Part shown: positions 61,106 through 64,000 of the stretch, in pieces | Position numbering within the stretch: position 1 is the first letter of the stretch | Layout of the letters: every line of letters starts with the position of its first letter | DNA from: Boswellia sacra | Taxonomy: Eukaryota > Streptophyta > Magnoliopsida > Sapindales > Burseraceae | Assembly: GCA_013180625.2 (NCBI GenBank) | Contig: SNVD02006154.1 | Location: forward strand, 1-64,000 | DNA length: 64,000 nt | Direction: 5' to 3' | The notes under the pieces: generated by a model | Databases searched by the model: none | What the model saw: the letters and a program-made list of their open reading frames with translations, nothing else | What the model was told of the DNA's origin: nothing | Translations under genes and position numbers: made by a program

Positions 61106-62896
61106 TTACGGGAAGTACTTCTTCAAGTGCTCAATATTCCATGGATGACGGAGCAACCTTCCATCCATGGTGATCAGTCTGTAGGTGCCTGGTCGGATGA
61201 CTGCCTTGACTTGATACGGACCCTCCCAGTTGGGCCCTAGTGCTCCATCAGTGGGATCTCGGGTACTTTGCAGTATTTGCCTCAAGACCAAGTCTCCCAC
61301 TTGGAAAGACCGGCGCTTAACCTTGGAGTTGAAATATCGAGCAACCCTCTCTTGGTAAGCAGCAACCTTGACACTAGCGAGATCCCTTTCCTCCTCAAGA
61401 AGATCTAGGTTGAGTTGAAGGCCTCTATGATTAAGTTCCTCGTCATATCCCTCAGTACGAGGTGACGGAAGGCCAATCTCAACCGGTATGACTGCTTCCG
61501 ATCCAAACGCCAAAGAGTATGGGGTTGCTCCTGTTGCTGTATGGACAGTAGTTCGGTATGCCCAAAGCACTTGTGGAAGCTCTTCTGGCCATGCACCCTT
61601 CCTTGCGTCTAATTTGGTCTTGAGGAGGTGTTTAATGGTTTTGTTAACAGCCTCCACCTGACCGTTTGCTTGAGGATGAGCTGGGGAGGAGAAGCACAAA
61701 GAGATGTTCAGCTCCTTGCAGAAGTTCCTGAAGTTGGAGTTATCGAATTGTTTGCCATTGTCTGTAATGATGGTATGAGGGATACCAAACCTATAGACAA
61801 TTGACTTCCGTACGAAGTCCGTGGTCTTCCTTTCAGTAATCGACGCGAGGGGCTCAGCTTCTACCCACTTAGTGAAGTAATCAATTGCCACAACTGCATA
61901 CTTGACTTGACCTTTACCCATTGGAAGAGGTCCAATAAGGTCTAGTCCCCACTGGGCGAACGGCCATGGGGCTGTCATTGGAGTCAAGTTCTCAGGAGCT
62001 TTCCTTGGTATGTTAGCAAATTTCTGGCATTTGTGGCACTTAGTGGAGAATGTCTTAGCATCCTTCTTCATGGTTGGCCAATAGTATCCTTGCCTGATAC
62101 ACTTGTGAGCTAGAGATCGACCACCAGAATGATTACCACATATACCCTCGTGGATTTCTCTCAGGACATAATCAGCTTCTTCTGGGCGAAGACATTTCAA
62201 AAGAGGAAGGCTGAACCCTCTTTTGTAAAGAACACCATTGACCATGGTGTACCTTGACGCTCTCCCTCTGACCTTAATTGATTCATTGCGGTTAGCTGGA
62301 AGTTCTCCTGTTTCTAAGAACTTTATGATAGGGTCCATCCAGCATGAGTTACCGTCAATGGTCATTGTCTTCTCTGGCGGAAGCTCATGTTGTGATATGC
62401 TTGGAGATTCCAGGACGACCATATGACAGGCGGTCGGTAGGAGGGGGTCTATTCCTGAAGCAATTCTGGCTAAACTGTCAGCCTTTGAATTCTCCACCCT
62501 CGTAACTCTTACGATCTCAAACCCTTTAAAACCGCGCAGGAGGGAGTTCACTCTACCTAAGTAAGCTATCATGGTAGAGCCCTTTGCCTGATAGTCTCCA
62601 CGGATTTGGTTAACCACAAGTTGGGAATCGCTGTGGATGGTGATCTCTCCTACCCCCAAGGCAATTGCCAGCCTAAGTCCTCCAAGGAGAGCTTCATACT
62701 CTGCGACATTATTCGTGGCTTTAAAATTGAAACGTAGTGCCACAGCTACCTCTACTCCATCCGGGGTTGACAGGATCAAGCCAGCTCCACTGCCGACCTT
62801 ATTGGATGACCCATCTACGAATAAGATCCATGCCTTCTGTGGGTCAATTCCCACCAGGCATTGGTCGATCATGTGACTCTGTACCGGTTTCTTCAT
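61106..62896 (-). CDS. Gypsy F pol, archaeal-type RNase H and integrase
   Basis: 596 open codons on the minus strand. Residues about 22-150 are an extra RNase H of the archaeal/plant type (ILFVDGSSNKVGSGAGLI; VAEYEALLGGLRLA; HSDSQLVVNQIRGDY; SKADSLARIA) with all four acidic catalytic residues visible. Residues about 240-300 are the integrase zinc finger (HEGICGNHSGGR..CHKCQKF). The core has WGLDLIGPLP, TDNGKQFDN and PQANGQVEAVNK, giving an intact D,D,E triad. The C-terminus has the GPY module (GPNWEGPYQVKAV). Integrase inserts the cDNA; the second RNase H probably takes over RNA removal. It overlaps the end of the RT ORF by 53 bp in another frame, so pol is split by a frameshift. Uninterrupted length suggests a fairly recent copy. 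Confidence 0.92.
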   Translation of the reverse strand: MKKPVQSHMIDQCLVGIDPQKAWILFVDGSSNKVGSGAGLILSTPDGVEVAVALRFNFKATNNVAEYEALLGGLRLAIALGVGEITIHSDSQLVVNQIRGDYQAKGSTMIAYLGRVNSLLRGFKGFEIVRVTRVENSKADSLARIASGIDPLLPTACHMVVLESPSISQHELPPEKTMTIDGNSCWMDPIIKFLETGELPANRNESIKVRGRASRYTMVNGVLYKRGFSLPLLKCLRPEEADYVLREIHEGICGNHSGGRSLAHKCIRQGYYWPTMKKDAKTFSTKCHKCQKFANIPRKAPENLTPMTAPWPFAQWGLDLIGPLPMGKGQVKYAVVAIDYFTKWVEAEPLASITERKTTDFVRKSIVYRFGIPHTIITDNGKQFDNSNFRNFCKELNISLCFSSPAHPQANGQVEAVNKTIKHLLKTKLDARKGAWPEELPQVLWAYRTTVHTATGATPYSLAFGSEAVIPVEIGLPSPRTEGYDEELNHRGLQLNLDLLEEERDLASVKVAAYQERVARYFNSKVKRRSFQVGDLVLRQILQSTRDPTDGALGPNWEGPYQVKAVIRPGTYRLITMDGRLLRHPWNIEHLKKYFP

Positions 62897-63989
62897 CCTC
62901 CTTGTCTATACTGCTTGAAAACTCAGCAATGAAATCAGCGATTGCCTGCCCTTTGATTGATGGTCGTGCAACATAATGTATGTCAAATTCTCCCAACTCA
63001 ATGGACCACTTGACAAGTCTTCCAGAAAGCTCTGGACGATAGAGTATCTGTCTTAAAGGGTGGTCAGTTGGGACCATGACAGTATGTGCTTGAAAATACG
63101 GGCGAAGCTTTCGTGCTGCAACAACTAGGGCGAGAGCCAGCTTCTCCATAGGAGGGTATCTACCTTCAACTTCAGTCAAGGCCTTACTCACATAATAGAC
63201 TGGCCTCTGAATTCCATGATCCTCACGGACAAGAGCTGCACTTACTGCGCATGCTGAGACGGCTAGATACAGAAAAAGTGGTTCCCCCAAAACTGGCTTG
63301 GAGAGGAGAGGAGGAGAACCTAAGTACTTTTTCAGCTGTAGGAATGCATTCTCACACTCACTTGTCCATTCAAACTGATTGCACTTCCTCAACGCTTTGA
63401 AGAAAGGGTGACATTTGTCAGTCGCCCTAGATATAAAGCGATTCAAGGCGGCCAGTCGTCCAGTGAGGACTTGTATATCCTTTGGAGTTTTGGGAGACTC
63501 CAACCGCATAAGTGCTTGGATTTTTTCAGGATTGGCCTCTATCCCCCTTTGGGTGACAATGAATCCCAAGAACTTCCCAGAGGATACTCCGAAAGCACAT
63601 TTGGTGGGGTTCAGCTTCATATCATGCTTCCAGAGGATGTCAAAAGTTGTTCGGAGGTCGTCTACGTGGGATCTAGCGTCCATGCTCTTGGTGAGCATAT
63701 CATCCACATAAACTTCCATTGTCTTTCCTAGGAGAGGAGCAAACATGGAGTTCACCAACCGTTGATAATTTGCTCCAGCATTTTTTAATCCGAACGGCAT
63801 CATCCGGTAGCAGTATAACCCTCTGTCAGTGATGAAGGCTGTTTTTTCTTCATCCTTCGAATACATGGGAATCTGGTTATAACCAGAATAAGCATCCATG
63901 AAGCTTAACAGCTGGTGGCCAGCAGTGGCATCAACTAATTGATCTATCCTGGGCAGCGGAAAGCTGTCTTTTGGACAATGCTTGTTCAA
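62844..63989 (-). CDS. Gypsy F pol, reverse transcriptase and first RNase H (partial)
   Basis: The minus-strand frame is open from the window edge to a stop at 62844; the first in-frame Met here is internal to RT, so the true start is outside. RT motifs: FPLPRIDQLVD, FMDAYSGYNQIPM, YCYRMMPFGLKNAGANYQRL and the catalytic YVDDML. Then KCAFGVSSGKFLGFIV and the linker (LTGRLAALNRFIS). The first RNase H follows: LYLAVSACAVSAALVRED lacks the expected catalytic Asp after AVS, while YVSKALTEVEGRYPPMEKLA and KGQAIADFIAEFS are kept. A weakened first RNase H beside a complete second one is the known Tat pattern. The frame closes at GGN-stop just inside the start of the next ORF. Confidence 0.92.
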   Translation of the reverse strand: MNKHCPKDSFPLPRIDQLVDATAGHQLLSFMDAYSGYNQIPMYSKDEEKTAFITDRGLYCYRMMPFGLKNAGANYQRLVNSMFAPLLGKTMEVYVDDMLTKSMDARSHVDDLRTTFDILWKHDMKLNPTKCAFGVSSGKFLGFIVTQRGIEANPEKIQALMRLESPKTPKDIQVLTGRLAALNRFISRATDKCHPFFKALRKCNQFEWTSECENAFLQLKKYLGSPPLLSKPVLGEPLFLYLAVSACAVSAALVREDHGIQRPVYYVSKALTEVEGRYPPMEKLALALVVAARKLRPYFQAHTVMVPTDHPLRQILYRPELSGRLVKWSIELGEFDIHYVARPSIKGQAIADFIAEFSSSIDKEDEETGTESHDRPMPGGN

Positions 63990-64000
63990 GTCCTTGAAGT

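Larger units (their letters stand above)
55695..64000 (-). mobile_element. Gypsy Tat/Retand-like retrotransposon F (3' half)
   Basis: The element runs on the minus strand and leaves the window at 64000. Visible from its 3' end: a putative 3' LTR (55695-56472), a 2-kb region of tandem arrays, a spliced gene on the opposite strand (plus; 58494-60733), then pol on the minus strand (about 61106-64000 and beyond). The order RT, RNase H, archaeal-type RNase H, integrase is diagnostic of the Tat branch of plant Ty3/Gypsy. Retand-type Tat elements are known for an antisense ORF and tandem repeats near the 3' LTR, which is what is seen here. Gag, protease and the 5' LTR are outside the window. Confidence 0.88.

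Overview
The window is plant nuclear DNA, AT-rich and most likely from a eudicot. It holds a eukaryotic tRNA-Ile(AAU), spliced gene remnants with GT..AG borders (an MCM4 helicase fragment, a NIP aquaporin, a PPR fragment), four large LTR retrotransposons, a small LTR element and several hAT- or Mutator-type non-autonomous DNA elements. The species cannot be fixed from the sequence. No prokaryotic feature, CRISPR array or organellar segment was seen, and no wholly new system. The most interesting parts are extra genes carried by retrotransposons.

Layout. 1-4400: AT-rich DNA with exon-like scraps ending in a broken MCM4 segment. 5260-9207: a 1.68-kb segment present twice, each copy containing the same hAT-type element with the same 8-bp target duplication. 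9769-14621: decayed Copia element A, plus strand. 14767-22619: a NIP-type aquaporin gene broken by a 552-bp TRIM in intron 1 (14962-15513) and a Tork/Tnt1-like Copia element E in exon 4 (16654-22035); element A sits about 100 bp upstream of its TATA box. 22823-32997 (plus) and 36333-46347 (minus): two related SIRE-like Copia elements, C and D, forming a large imperfect inverted repeat. Each has gag-pol plus a further ORF before the 3' LTR. 46348-54290: AT-rich intergenic DNA with one tRNA gene, a PPR fragment and two unrecognised but splice-compatible exons. 54291-54749: a hAT-type element made of CCGG-rich repeats. 55695-64000: the 3' half of a Gypsy Tat/Retand-like element on the minus strand. 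It shows the 3' LTR, three kinds of tandem array, a spliced gene antisense to the element, and pol (RT, RNase H, archaeal-type RNase H, integrase).

How the parts relate. The window records nested insertion: retroelements entered a gene (NIP) or each other's surroundings, then decayed by nonsense and frameshift mutation. Only the tRNA gene and the Retand-like second pol ORF (596 codons without a stop) look intact. Boundaries of the large elements rest on LTR pairs, target-site duplications, Met-tRNA primer-binding sites and purine tracts read directly from the sequence. Protein family names rest on recognised motifs, not on a search.
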